From: Seminavis robusta
Lineage: Eukaryota > Bacillariophyta > Bacillariophyceae > Naviculales > Naviculaceae
Reading direction: 5' to 3'
Assembly (NCBI GenBank): GCA_903772945.1
Contig: CAICTM010001523.1
Location: 1-27,677 of the forward strand
Length of the DNA stretch: 27,677 bases
Under the pieces are notes generated by a model that saw only the letters and a program-made list of their open reading frames with translations, was not told the origin of the DNA and searched no databases. This document shows, piece by piece, positions 10,514-21,098 of this stretch; the stretch's first letter is position 1; the number at the start of each line of letters is the position of its first letter. The translations under genes and the position numbers were made by a program.

Positions 10514-12369
10514 GATTTTAGAGTTGCAATGTTTCGGGGATTGTGTTTTATTATTGTTTGAGATGATTTTTGTGTGTGCGTAACATTTCCTCACCCTCTC
10601 AGCCAACTAAAGATGATACTATACTGTTGCTTTTCTTAGTCAGGGTTGTTCTGAAACCCAGAGTGAGAATTTCTTGCGCCTTTCCAGTGTGATGTGGGGA
10701 CGTGAAATTTTTACCACTCGACAACCGCAAACCTCGCAAGCACCAAAAAGGCACACAACTAACTGGGAATGAAAACGAAAAAAGTGTGAATGAAAAGAAT
10801 GTTTCGAAGAAGAATGATTGGGGGGCGTGCGGGAATCAATCAGTGCGCCAACGGTTTTTTCGTTGATTGAAGCACCGACAGTGGTACCGGTAGCAACCCA
10901 GCGAGTTGAAGTGCGGCGCACGTGCCATCTACCGCAACTGGCTGTGGGGAACCAATGGTCCAGATTGAACAACCGATCTCGTCCTTTCCTTGCAATCATG
11001 CTCGAGCGGCCACATCCAGTGGTGGTGGTCCAGGACGTACTGCTAGTACCGTCCGCACGGTAAGGCGCCCTTGGAAATACACGCCATGTGGTGCAACCCA
11101 GCGACGAAGTAAAAGAGTTCAAGATTGGCTCAAGAAGTCGCTACCAAGTAGTCAACCAGGTTGTGGCCAAGCGATGCTAGGCGGTCTGGAACTCTTGTCA
11201 CTCGAAGGCGCGATGCCACACCATCATTACTGGCTAAGAAGGTACCGGTGGGCATCAAGAAGAACTAGAAAAGTCTAGTAGGAATAAGATGATTGGACCG
11301 CAAATCTGGCTAGCATCGCTATGGCAGCTATTGATTTCACCAGGACCTGAACATTGGTCCTCAGGGCTTTTCCCGCTGCGACGATGGATCACTACTGGTA
11401 CCTTAAAAGAGGGTTCAGAGCTCTCAAACCCACCAATGAAATGTCGCCTTGTCATGGGGGCGCCTTCTGGCTGCACTCCCCGTGCACAAGGAACGGTTGG
11501 CAGAACAAACCTGTCAGCTCTCATGCTTATCATTGGACGAATGATCCAGTGTATCGGCAACTGAACGGACTTAGCTTGAAGCTTTGCGAAGCCTAGCAGT
11601 CGCTCTAACTTTTAAGATATCAAAGGATGCTCGGCGCGAAGCATAAGTCTTGACCACTACCGCGAGCGCCTTCAGGATCAGCAAAGAGCGCAGCCTGCAA
11701 GCGGAAGGGGGTTAAAGCTGCTTACAGTAACAGGTAGATGCCACGATGGTCGTTTGCTAGCTACCAAGCGTAGGCTTGGTGGCGGGCTTGATGTTGCTCG
11801 TGACAATGTCTTGCCTAAACAGAGTTTCTGCAATTTCGTCATTGATTCGACCGAAGACAGGAAGCATGTTAGATTTTGACGGTCTGGTAGTCATCTGTTT
11901 CTGTATAATAAATTTGGATTGTGGACATACGGCTAGACTTATTTGTATCATCATTTGGCAATTCCTCTGTCAACTTTTCGAAGATGACCTTTGTGTCCAC
12001 GAAGCTTTTCTCGCTTCCTCGTCAAGATCCAGTAAATCCTTAGAAGTTGGTTGGGCCCAATCCGGGAGTCAAACTGGTACACTATGACTATGAAGGATTT
12101 TAGGTGATCATCCACTTGGCATCTCTGAAGTCCAGAAGCCTGCTTTACGCGATCCTGGTAGGATTTCAACAGCTTCCAAACAAGATCTCTTGCTGGCAAG
12201 GCAATTTGGCGCTGAACAAACGGCCCAATAGTGTATCTTTTCTGTTTGGCCACCACCTCTCCACTCACCTCTCATCAAGGCTCACAACCAACCTTGCTTG
12301 AAAAAGCGAAACGAGTTGTCCTTTCAAGCCGAAGCTACTACTACAGCTACAAGCAAAACAGCATCCACC
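10514..12369. other. spacer without a recognisable gene
   Basis: This is a divergent region between the lactonase-like gene (-) and the large GDPH gene (+), so it should hold both promoters. Open frames of 60-160 codons occur on both strands (for example 11122-10640 minus and 11776-12087 plus). None shows a signal peptide, conserved motif or convincing splice continuation, and opposite-strand frames overlap, so none is called. A degraded mobile element or a fast-evolving gene cannot be excluded. The last ~70 bp before 12370 should be the 5' leader of the GDPH gene. Confidence 0.4.
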
Positions 12370-15300
12370 ATGAAGCAATCAACATTGAGTTTGCTCCTGG
12401 CGGTGTCTCTGGCGTTGGCGTTGTCCTCGCCATCTCAGGCGTTCGATATGTTCGGTCTCAAGCGGCATTCCGACAAGGACGGCGTCCGTCGTCTCGGCTC
12501 CCACAGCAAATCGGGAGACGAATCCGGAGACAAGTCCGGCAAAGACGGAGACAAGTCCGGCAAAGACGGCAGCAAAGACGGCAGCAAAGACGGCAGCAAA
12601 GACGGCAGCAAAGACGGCAGCAAAGACGGCAGCAAAGACGGCAGCAAAGACGGCAGCAAGAGCAATAGCGGAGATGGAACTGTGGACCTTGAGAAACTCC
12701 GAGAAAACATGAACAACTGGTTCCAGGAAAAAGACTCCATGGACAGCCTCGATGGTCCGTTTGATGCCGTCAAAGTTCAACAACACATCGACAAGGTCTT
12801 GGAGGTCATGAGGACCCACAAGAAGAAGAAATGCAAGAAGAACGTTGGTAAAAACGGAAAGAAGAGAGTCAAGAAAAAGTGCAAGAAGAAGCGTGAAGCC
12901 AGACTCGAGACGAAGGGCCGTGGCAAGCGCAAGCCCCAAAAGACCAAGGAGGAAGCCGAAAAGACACGTGTCCCAGGTGCCTGTGTCGCTGATCACTGGT
13001 GTGCCGAAATCCGTGGAGACCCACACATTGTTACGTTCGACAAACTCCGGTAAGCCAAGGTAGTTGTACTGACACTGGTTGCTAAGTGAGTGGAGTGGCA
13101 CCTATCTAACTCCTTCTTCCTGTCGTTCACTGGACCCTAAAGATTCGATTGCCAAGGCGCTGGTGAATACATCCTCGCCAAGTCTTTGGATAGTCCCTTT
13201 GAAGTCCAAGGGCGATTCTCCAAAGGCGGAGATTCCAGAACTACCCGTTCTGTTTCCATCACCACTGCCATCTCCATCGATACAGGCGTCGGCGGCGCAC
13301 CCGACTTTGATGTCTTTACAGAGGAAGTTGATGGAGAATGTGCCGTCAACTACTACGTCAATGGAACTCCCGCTGACTTTGGACCCAACGGAAAGAGAGT
13401 CGACGGTATTGAGTTTGATGACAACTACGAAACCGACAGGGGTATTGTCGACTACATCTTCTTCACCCACTCGGCGGTCATGTTCACTACCAATGCCAGA
13501 AAGGGAAGGCTCGGATGTGTCCTAGACTCCAAGCTGTGTCTCCCTCCTCAAATGGTTAGAGACGAACGAATCATTGGTTTGTTGGGATCACCCGACAAAA
13601 ATGATAAGAACGACTGGATGTCCCAGACTGGAGAAAACCTCTTCCACGGAGGAGTTCTTGATGATACCACCGCACAGGCGTACTGCTCATCCAACTGGTG
13701 TGTTGCAAAAGAAGACGATTCCATCTTTGGATACCTCGACGACACCTCGTGGTCCGACTACCACGACTGTGATGGCAAAGCCGATGAGTTGCTCAAGGCA
13801 CTCGAAGATGCTCCCTCGGAAGAATGTACACAGTGTTGTACCGGTATCATTATTGAAGCAAACTATAAGTGCTGCCTCACCGAGTGCGCCACACAAGGTA
13901 CAGAAGGTTGTCGGGATGAAATCATCAGTCAGGAAGTCATGGAAAATGTCGAGCGACAGTGCCCTGAACCCAAGCCCGACAGGCCTAATGACAAGGAGCC
14001 TTCCTGTGGCTCAGTTCCCAAATTCTGCGCAGACACTGGTGCAGAGGTCTTCAAGGTGGGTGATGACTGTGGATATGCCGAATGTCCAGCCCCAGAGCCC
14101 GAAGAGCCCGGTGATGACAAGTCTGGACCTGATGGCTGCGGTCCTGAAGTGGAATCATGTCCCGATGGAACCTTCGTCCGCATGTCTGGTCCAGAGTGCA
14201 AGTACAAGGCATGCCCTTACGGTTGTGGTCCCGAAAAGAAGGAATGTCCCAATGGAGAGATGGTCTGGAAGGTTGCACCGTCCTGTGACGTTTACGAGGA
14301 GTGTCCTGTCGTGAAACCACCAGCTGAGGGATGTGGAGCCACTCCAATGCCCCCTGGTCTGCCCATTGGAGGATATTACGAAGGCAACCCCCAATGTCAC
14401 TCGGGTGGATCCATGACACCCCTTGGATTCGATTTTGGCTGGAAGATGGATGGTTGCCAAGATGGAACTTACTTTCTTGACAGCACCCCAGCCGGTGGTG
14501 GAGAGATTAAGGGATCCTGTGGCATTGCGTCCGCGATTGAACTCAATGTTGTGTGTAATGCAGACAAATCGGCCACTCTTACTTGGTCTGGTGAAGGTTC
14601 ATCCAATCTCGTGATCAAGATGAAGGGTGGAAACGGTGGAAGACTGTATGGTGAAGGCCACAATGGAATGGATTTCTTCGCTGGTCTCACTAACAAAGGA
14701 GGTCAAGCAGGCATCAGTCACATTGAAGTCTGTCTCAACTGTGTTGGCCCTGCTTGCTATGAAGTAGAGGAACCTGAAACCCCAGAAGAGCCTGAGGAAC
14801 CTGAAACCCCAGAAGAGCCTGAGGAACCTGAAACCCCGGAAGAGCCTGAGGAGCCCAAGTCCGGATCCAAGGACGACAAGCCCAAGTCCGGATCCAAGGA
14901 CGACACGCCCAAGTCCGGATCCAAGGACGACAAGCCCAAGTCCGGATCCAAGGACGACAAGCCCAAGTCCGGATCCAAGGACGACAAGCCCAAGTCCGGA
15001 TCCAAGGACGACAAGCCCAAGTCCGGATCCAAGGACGACAAGCCCAAGTCCGGATCCAAGGACGACAAGCCCAAGTCCGGATCCAAGGACGACAAGCCCA
15101 AGTCCGGATCCAAGGACGACAAGCCCAAGTCCGGATCCAAGGACGACAAGCCCAAGTCCGGATCCAAGGACGACAAGCCCAAGTCCGGATCAAGGACGAC
15201 AAGCCATCCAAGGACTCCAAGGAGGACAAGCCCAAGTCTGGATCCAAAGACGACAAGCCATCCAAGGACTCCAAGGAGGACAAGCCCAAGTCGGATCAAG

Positions 15301-18225
15301 GACGACAAGCCATCCAAGGACTCCAAGGATGACAAGCCCAAGTCTGGATCCAAGGACGACAAGCCATCCAAGGACTCCAAGGATGACAAGCCCAAATCTG
15401 GATCCAAGGATGACAAGCCCAAGTCTGGATCCAAGGATGACAAGCCCAAGTCTGGATCCAAGGACGACAAGCCCAAGTCGGATCCAAGGAGACAAGCCCA
15501 AGTCCGGATCCAAGGACGACAAGCCCAAGTCCGGATCCAAGGACGACAACCAAATCGGATCCAAGGTACAGCCCAAGTCTGGATCCAAGGATGACAAGCC
15601 CAAGTCGGATCAAGGATGACAAGCCCAAGTCCGGTCCAAGGATGACAAGCCCAAATCTGGATCCAAGGACGAACCCAAATCTGATCCAAGGACGACAAGC
15701 CCAAGTCCGGATCCAAGGACGACAAGCCCAAGCCGGATCCAAGGACGACAAGCCAAGTCCGGATCCAAGGACGACAAGCCCAAGTCTGGATCCAAGGATG
15801 ACAAGCCCAAGTCTGGATCCAAGGACGACAAGCCCAAATCTGGATCCAAGGACGACAAGCCATCCAAGGACTCCAAGGATGACAAGCCCAAGTCCGGATC
15901 CAAGGATGACAAGCCCAAGTCCGGATCCAAGGACGACAAGCCATCCAAGGACTCCAAGGATGACAAGCCCAAGTCCGGATCCAAGGACGACAAGCCCAAG
16001 TCGGATCCAAGGAGACAAGCCATCCAAGGACTCCAAGGATGACAAGCCCAAGTCTGGATCCAAGGAGACAAGCCATCCAAGGACTCCAAGACGACAAGCC
16101 CAAGTCCGCATCCAAGGACGACAAGCCATCCAAGACTCCAAGGACGACAAGCCCAAGTCGGATCCAAGGACGACAAGCCATCCAAGGACTCCAAGGACGA
16201 CAAGCCATCAAGGACTCCAAGGACGACAAGCCATCCAAGTCGGATCCAAGGACGACAACCAATCGGATCCAAGGACGACAAGCCATCCAAGGACTCCAAG
16301 GACGACAAGCCATCCAAGGACTCAAGGACGACAAGCCATCCAAGGACTCCAAGGACAAGCCATCCAAGGACGACAAGCATCCAAGGACTCCAAGGACGAC
16401 AAGCCATCAGGACTCAAGGACACAAGCATCCAAGGACTCCAAGGACGACAAGCCATCCAAGGACTCCAAGGACGACAAGCCCAAGTCGGATCCAAGGACG
16501 ACAAGCCATCCAAGGACTCCAAGGACGACAAGCCATCCAAGGACTCCAAGGACGACAAGCCATCCAAGGACTCCAAGGACGACAAGCCAAGTCCGGATCC
16601 AAGGACGACAAGCCATCCAAGGACTCCAAGGACGACAAGCCATCCAAGGACTCCAAGGACGACAAGCCATCCAAGGACGACAAGCCATCCAAGGACTCAA
16701 GGACGACAAGCCATCCAAGGACTCCAAGGACGACAAGCCATCCAAGGACTCCAAGGACGACAAGCCATCCAAGGACTCCAAGGACAAGCCATCCAAGGAC
16801 TCCAAGTCCAAGAAATCCAAGTCTTCTGATTCTCCTGATGACAAGACCGGAGGTCCTGATAGTCCAACCTGTGGAACCAAGAATCCTTGGGATGGTTTGA
16901 ACTTGTGGGAAATTGCTGATCAAGGCATTGATTTCCCCACCTGCGGTGATGTTGGTCAAGTTGAGTCACTTAAGGGTGCTCCCTTGATGAAGGGTGGTGA
17001 ATGTGAACGGGTTAATGTTTGCTTTGGAAATGCTGGCAATGGCTGGATTCCAAAGACTGTTGACCGTGATGCCATCGGTGAGGACAACAATGGTCAAGGT
17101 GGTCTTGCCAGCTTCAATCAAAACAATGGTGAAAACAAGAGACCAAACTATTTCCCGGGAAGCCAGTCTGTTGCCAACCCGAATGGAGGTGCTAATGGTG
17201 TCATGAATGAAAACTGTGATTTCGTGTGCGACCCATGTGAAGAGTACACCTGTGATGATGGAACTGTTGTGAAGAGGATTCTCCCCACCTGTGCGTTTGC
17301 GCAGTGCCCAGATGACCAAGACAGCACTGATGTGACCACTGACATGGTCTTCAGTAAGTACTTTTGATGTTGTCATTCATTTTCTTTTTTCGGTTCGGTG
17401 GTCTCATTGTTTCATCCCTCCTTGTTTCCTGCAGCTCGTGGAGATCCTCACTTCAAGACTTTCGGAGGAGAGCTCTACGACTTCCATGGAGAATGTGACC
17501 TCGTTCTTCTTCACAATCCTGAATTTAAGAACAAGCTTGGCATGGATGTGCACATTCGTACCAAGATCACTGACTGGTGGTCATCTGTTGAGTCTGCTGC
17601 TGTCCGCATTGGAGATAACACTCTGGAAATCAAGGCCAATGATTCTGCCAAGGACTGGCTTTGGATTGACGGACAAGCAAATGGAGACTTGCAGGATGGC
17701 AAGTGGAATCGAGCTGACCTTTCTGGATTCATGGTCCGCTACAAGGAAACTAGTGGCAAGTTTGGGCTCACTCGCCAAGTGAACATCTACTTGGAGGGTG
17801 TAAAGGAAGTAATGATCTTGAAGACTTTCAAGTCATTTGTACGTGTTGACATTGACTGGAAGGAAAGCGAAAACTACTATGGCTCCACTGGACTCCTTGG
17901 AAGCCATGCTCACAATGGCGCACGACTTGGGCGTGACGGAAAGCCCATTGAAGACTTAAATGCATTCGGGCAAGAATGGCAGGTTTTGGCAAGTGAACCT
18001 CAGTTTTTCCACTCCTACGAAGGTGCTGTTGTGGCACCCAATAAGTGCATCCTTCCTGATATGGGTGTAACCAAGCAGGCACTGCGAAAGCGTCGTCTTG
18101 CTGAGGGCATGTCACGTGAAGAAGCAGAGGCTGCTTGCAACCACTTGGTTGATGCTGCTGAGAAGGAGGCGTGTGTTTATGATGTCCTTGCCACACAAGA
18201 CTTGAATTTGGCCAGTGCTTGGTAA
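12370..18225 (+). CDS. giant secreted protein with two GDPH/vWD-like domains and 9-residue repeats
   Basis: Exons 12370-13049, 13143-17353 and 17435-18225 total 5682 nt (1894 codons, multiple of three). The signal peptide is MKQSTLSLLLAVSLALALSS. After it come an RRL tripeptide, SKDG repeats, a Lys/Arg-rich block and a first vWD-like domain (GDPHIVTFDKLRFDC; the intron splits this motif). A Cys-rich region holds three C-x-DG-x-C-x-CP units and is followed by a Cys-containing globular part. Then come three EEPETPEEP units and a long KSGSKDDKP/SKDSKDDKP tract. The C-terminal part has a second globular part, a fourth Cys unit, a second GDPH domain (GDPHFKTFGGELYDFHGEC) and the ending RRLAEGMSREEAEAAC...CVYDVLATQDLNLASAW. 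In animal mucins GDPH is an autocleavage site, so processing or cross-linking is conceivable. The likely place is cell wall or extracellular adhesive. The repeat tract contains single-base losses that break the frame locally, although start and end are in the same frame. Confidence 0.78.
12568..12660 (+). repeat. 12-nt tandem repeat encoding SKDG
   Basis: Seven near-perfect copies of GGCAGCAAAGAC encode Gly-Ser-Lys-Asp units directly after a GDKSGKDG stretch in exon 1 of the large GDPH gene. Copies are almost identical at the nucleotide level, so recent slippage expansion is likely. The antisense frame through it (poly Leu-Pro-Ser) is a by-product. Confidence 0.9.
14767..14856 (+). repeat. 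27-nt acidic repeat (EEPETPEEP)
   Basis: Three consecutive 27-nt units at 14767, 14794 and 14821, plus a partial unit, encode Glu/Pro/Thr nonapeptides. They immediately precede the basic/serine repeat, which has the same 27-nt period. Together they form an acidic linker before the KSGSKDDKP tract. Confidence 0.88.
14857..16805 (+). repeat. 27-nt tandem array encoding KSGSKDDKP and SKDSKDDKP
   Basis: From 14857 to 15180 there are exactly twelve 27-nt units encoding KSGSKDDKP (one KSGSKDDTP), each with a GGATCC site. After 15181 these mix with a related unit (SKDSKDDKP). Many single-base losses appear at short CC, GG or CGAC runs, for example near 15190, 15291-15297 and 15475-15500, so the reading frame moves. 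The unit lacks stop codons in the shifted frames, so open frames run for long distances on both strands. The array exits in its entry frame at about 16.8 kb. Confidence 0.92.
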
Positions 18226-18985
18226 GCCATTCTGCTGACACGCTTCATGTGGATGCTGCTGTGGAAGGCCTATGTCAAGGTTGCGGTATCTCATGAGAAT
18301 AGTTAAAGAGTCTCTAGGATGCACGATTATTATATTCTTTTATCACCGCTCAGTTGGAATACTGGTAAGCAGATAGCTAGCATGGTGAATGGGCAGACCT
18401 GTGATAAAACAGAAACGGCAGCTCAACCCAGTAAATGGGGTAACACTAATAGGTGGGCTCCGCCGAAGGTTTCACAGGAGAGGCGGCCAAAGCACAACTC
18501 AGCCTTTCGGAGAACGGAGGGCACAATCCCTTTTTTCTGAAACGCAACTGGCATTTTCAGAATGTTAGACTATTTCCCCCAATCCAGGAAACCAATATCA
18601 TGCTTGAGCATGCCACCGCAGTCCGTGCCCGCAATTGAATTCATCAGAGATTCCGCATGGGTGCTGGAGCTTGAGAATTGGCGTGGCCTTGTCGCTCCGC
18701 TTACCAGGTACTCATCCCCGGATAAAAGAAGTGACCGATACAGTATAGCTGTCAATTGACTGATTCCTCCGCTACTACGTACCACACTCTAAAGGAGTCT
18801 TCCCAATCAATTCTCTGGTCCAGCGCCTGCTTTTTTGTGGTCAACTCGCTCCGAGTGTTGTTTCAATTATCGTTGCTCTTCGACGAATGGCAGCAAGTCA
18901 TGGAGCGTTCGAAGATCACCAAAGGACTGTTGACTCTATTCCACATTAAGAGGGTCGTTGACTCTGGCTCTGCTGCTCATTTTCT
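18226..18985. other. spacer downstream of the large GDPH gene
   Basis: This contains the presumed 3' UTR and about 700 bp in which I see no gene. Short plus-strand frames (18319-18540, 18453-18638) lack recognisable content. The right end may include a further degraded part of the lactonase relic, but the alignment fades upstream of about 18,960. Confidence 0.4.
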
Positions 18986-18989
18986 ACAC

Positions 18990-19335
18990 CAAGACTGATA
19001 GGAGCCTTGCTTGAAGGCAGGGGAGTACGGATGCCTGGAACCCACCATAATGTGGAATAGGGTACCATCCCCCCTTTCTCGGATCTTGGTGCTGCGGCTG
19101 TCAAATTCTAAATTTAGTACCGTAGCCAATCAATCAGCCACTTCAACATTCCAAAGTGTAGTTCTCGATCCAGCAACTAGTTTGGAACTGAATCCAACAT
19201 GATGTAGGAAGGCATTGTTGTTGAAGTCTTACAGGATTGCCAACTATAAGTGCCCATCAGCACAATAAGATGGATCTCCTCCAACCTCCCAAGGAACTCT
19301 GCCTTCTCTTTGACTATGTTTTACGCTGTCGCAGT
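18990..19335 (+). pseudogene. inverted relic of the lactonase-like gene 3' end and 3' flank
   Basis: Read on the plus strand, about 19,010-19,100 encodes KAGEYGCLEPT, matching the lactonase C-terminal KVGEYGGLEPT. A frame change follows, then CTTTCTCGGATCTTGG and CTGTCAAATTCTAA as at the real gene's end. A 29-bp stretch (19123-19151) is identical to the reverse complement of 9139-9167 in the lactonase 3' flank. Similarity runs to about 19,330 (reverse of about 8,930). The 5' nine-tenths of the gene is missing and the frame is broken, so this is a dead fragment from a partial inverted duplication. Confidence 0.85.
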
Positions 19336-19583
19336 GCGTAATCTCGCCGCCAGCTTCAACAACATACCAGTGCTTTTTTGCTTAGCAGTACTGTCTTCAT
19401 AATTGATTCTCTAGTTTATTTTAAAAAAACAAGCTACCCCTGAAACAACACTCACAATAGTTCTCGTGTTGGCAAGTTGGCAATCCAATGGTCCCGGATC
19501 GTGAAGAGTTGATTGTATTGTTACTCGTTGTAAAATGTCTGTAAGATTGCAATGCAATGCGGATCGCTGATTTGGCTCTCTGC
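19336..19583. other. short spacer, no gene seen
   Basis: This lies between the lactonase relic and the 3' end of the Reeler-like gene. It holds an A/T-rich stretch with a short A run near 19,420-19,430 and no supported gene. Confidence 0.4.
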
Positions 19584-20540
19584 CTAGAAGTGGAATGATG
19601 ACACGGTCCAAACCAATACCAAAACACCACTCCAACTGGACCGAATATTACGCCAACGAAAGAAGTGGACCAAGGAGGAAACAGCGGCACTGGTGGGTTC
19701 TTCTGCTGATGGCGTTGATTCATCTGTGGTGGAAGGCAAGTCTTCCCCTTCTTCGCCGACTCCAATGCCACTGCTGTTTGTGGCGTTGGTACTTGCGGCA
19801 GGAGTTTCGTCGGCAGCCACCGAAGGCATTGACGTTTTCTCCGAGTCTTCCGGCAGTGTTATGGATTCCGAGGTCGCATCCTCTGGGGTATCCTCCTTTA
19901 CACCTACGGCATTGAGCAGAAACCTGGAGTAGTAATAAACGCTGGTTGTCGCGTCATTGACCAAGACGACCGTGACATCCAATAATATTCCTTCCACGGG
20001 ACCGTTGACGAAGAGAGATCCTGCCACGGACGCCTTGTCATCGTTACTGGTATGCATGAGTCCTCCAACTTGCTCCGTGTCGACACATTGGACTTCGGAC
20101 ACTTGTGTCAGGGTATCGTTGCTAGAGACGGGCGCAATAGACTGTCGTAAGTCAACCACATTGGTGGGAGGGTGACCGACACGCATCAAAAATCCCCTAA
20201 AAACAACCGAATCATCATCTGAGGAAATTTCCAGAATATTTTCTTCTCCAACTGGGAAGAAACCCGTTTCCTCAGTAGTAGTATCATCACCAATGCTTTC
20301 CATCAGAGGAGCACCATTCAAAGAGACTACCAGGTTGGCATCGGATAGAAGACCGGTTGTGATTTCTTTGCCCTCCACGGTATGGAACGAATTCTCTACA
20401 GCTGGTTGGCCTCCAGGACAGGCACCCACGGCAGACGGAAATGACTCGACTTGGTAGATAACCAAAGAGAGGATTGCCCAAAATGTTGATACGGATATCG
20501 CAGACATCATCGTAGTTCTGTAGTGCATATATGGTCTCAT
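19584..20540 (-). CDS. secreted Reeler-domain-like protein
   Basis: This is a 318-residue single frame. The N-terminal hydrophobic segment (SAISVSTFWAILSLVIYQV) is a signal peptide. In-frame Met codons at residues 1, 5, 11 and 12 are all possible starts; the longest is given. The mature part starts with ACPGGQPAVENSFH and has FRGFLMRVG, then ECV...GGLMHTSNDDKASVAG, a GPVEG turn and ILLDVTVVLVND...VYYYS. This order (early Cys, F-[KR]-GFL, late Cys with T/M-H-x-[SN], 'W/L..AP/GP.G.V.....VV') is that of the Reeler domain of reelin and insect defence proteins. A Ser/Thr/Glu-rich stalk follows, then a short hydrophobic C-terminus (WSGVLVLVWTVSSF) that might anchor the protein by GPI or membrane insertion. 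The function is unknown. The domain call rests on motif order seen by eye. Confidence 0.6.
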   Translation of the reverse strand: MRPYMHYRTTMMSAISVSTFWAILSLVIYQVESFPSAVGACPGGQPAVENSFHTVEGKEITTGLLSDANLVVSLNGAPLMESIGDDTTTEETGFFPVGEENILEISSDDDSVVFRGFLMRVGHPPTNVVDLRQSIAPVSSNDTLTQVSEVQCVDTEQVGGLMHTSNDDKASVAGSLFVNGPVEGILLDVTVVLVNDATTSVYYYSRFLLNAVGVKEDTPEDATSESITLPEDSEKTSMPSVAADETPAASTNATNSSGIGVGEEGEDLPSTTDESTPSAEEPTSAAVSSLVHFFRWRNIRSSWSGVLVLVWTVSSFHF

Positions 20541-21098
20541 CTATCGATAATTGCAGGAACAACTAACTGACCATGCGACGACGATTTTTGCTCCCTCATT
20601 CGGAAGTCTCCTTTGTTTCCGGCACGCAAGCCCGAATTCAAAATTTGAAAAATCGCCCCTCTTCGGTCTGGCCTGTGCTTCTAGAATTCTGTCACCGCGA
20701 GGTACGATCGCACAACTTTCTTACAAATCTAAGCTAAGTATCCAGGAATGGATATAAAGGGAGTACCGCAAGATTTTACTTCTCACTCTTTGAACTACAG
20801 AGCCAACCATGGTGGTCGCGAAAGATCTCGAAAGCTGAACCAATCCACTGCACCAGGTGCGATCTGGTATCATAGCTCTTGCGTCGATCCATGGCAGCCA
20901 ATGCAATTCCAGCCGGTGTATCCTTGCGCTGTCTGTCCCAAAAGATTCTATGTACTGCTGGGTACCGGTACATTTTCGGGCTCACTCCAATAGCTAGCTA
21001 GCACAGTCAACAACGGTGCGAACTATTCACAAAATTTTCCTTGCCCTGATCAAACCGTTCCGCAGCAGCAGTCGCAACTCGAACATCACACCGGCACC
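20541..21098. other. divergent promoter spacer
   Basis: This lies between the Reeler-like gene (-) and the first small GDPH gene (+). It contains GGTACCGGTACA near 20,960 and CTAGCTAGCTAG near 20,992, words that recur across the spacers of this window. There is a possible TATAAA at about 20,753, but it is too far from the ATG at 21,099 to be assigned. No gene was seen. Confidence 0.4.

Noticed and set aside
10514..10606. N-terminal extension of the lactonase-like protein
   Set aside because: The extension begins at TTG and has no ATG. The ATG at 10513 is followed at once by a good signal peptide.
10640..11122. Minus-strand open frame of 160 codons upstream of the lactonase gene
   Set aside because: It has no signal peptide or family motif, and overlapping plus-strand frames are equally open. 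It is likely promoter-region DNA.
12379..13101. Antisense open frame of 240 codons with repeated Ala-Val-Phe-Ala
   Set aside because: This is a by-product of the SKDG repeat and biased codons in exon 1 of the large GDPH gene.
14757..16376. Antisense open frame of 539 codons (repeated Gly-Leu-Ser-Ser-Leu-Asp-Pro-Asp-Leu)
   Set aside because: It is the reverse complement of the 27-nt KSGSKDDKP array, which has no stop in this frame. It has no proper start region or domain, and the plus strand carries the signal peptide and GDPH domains.
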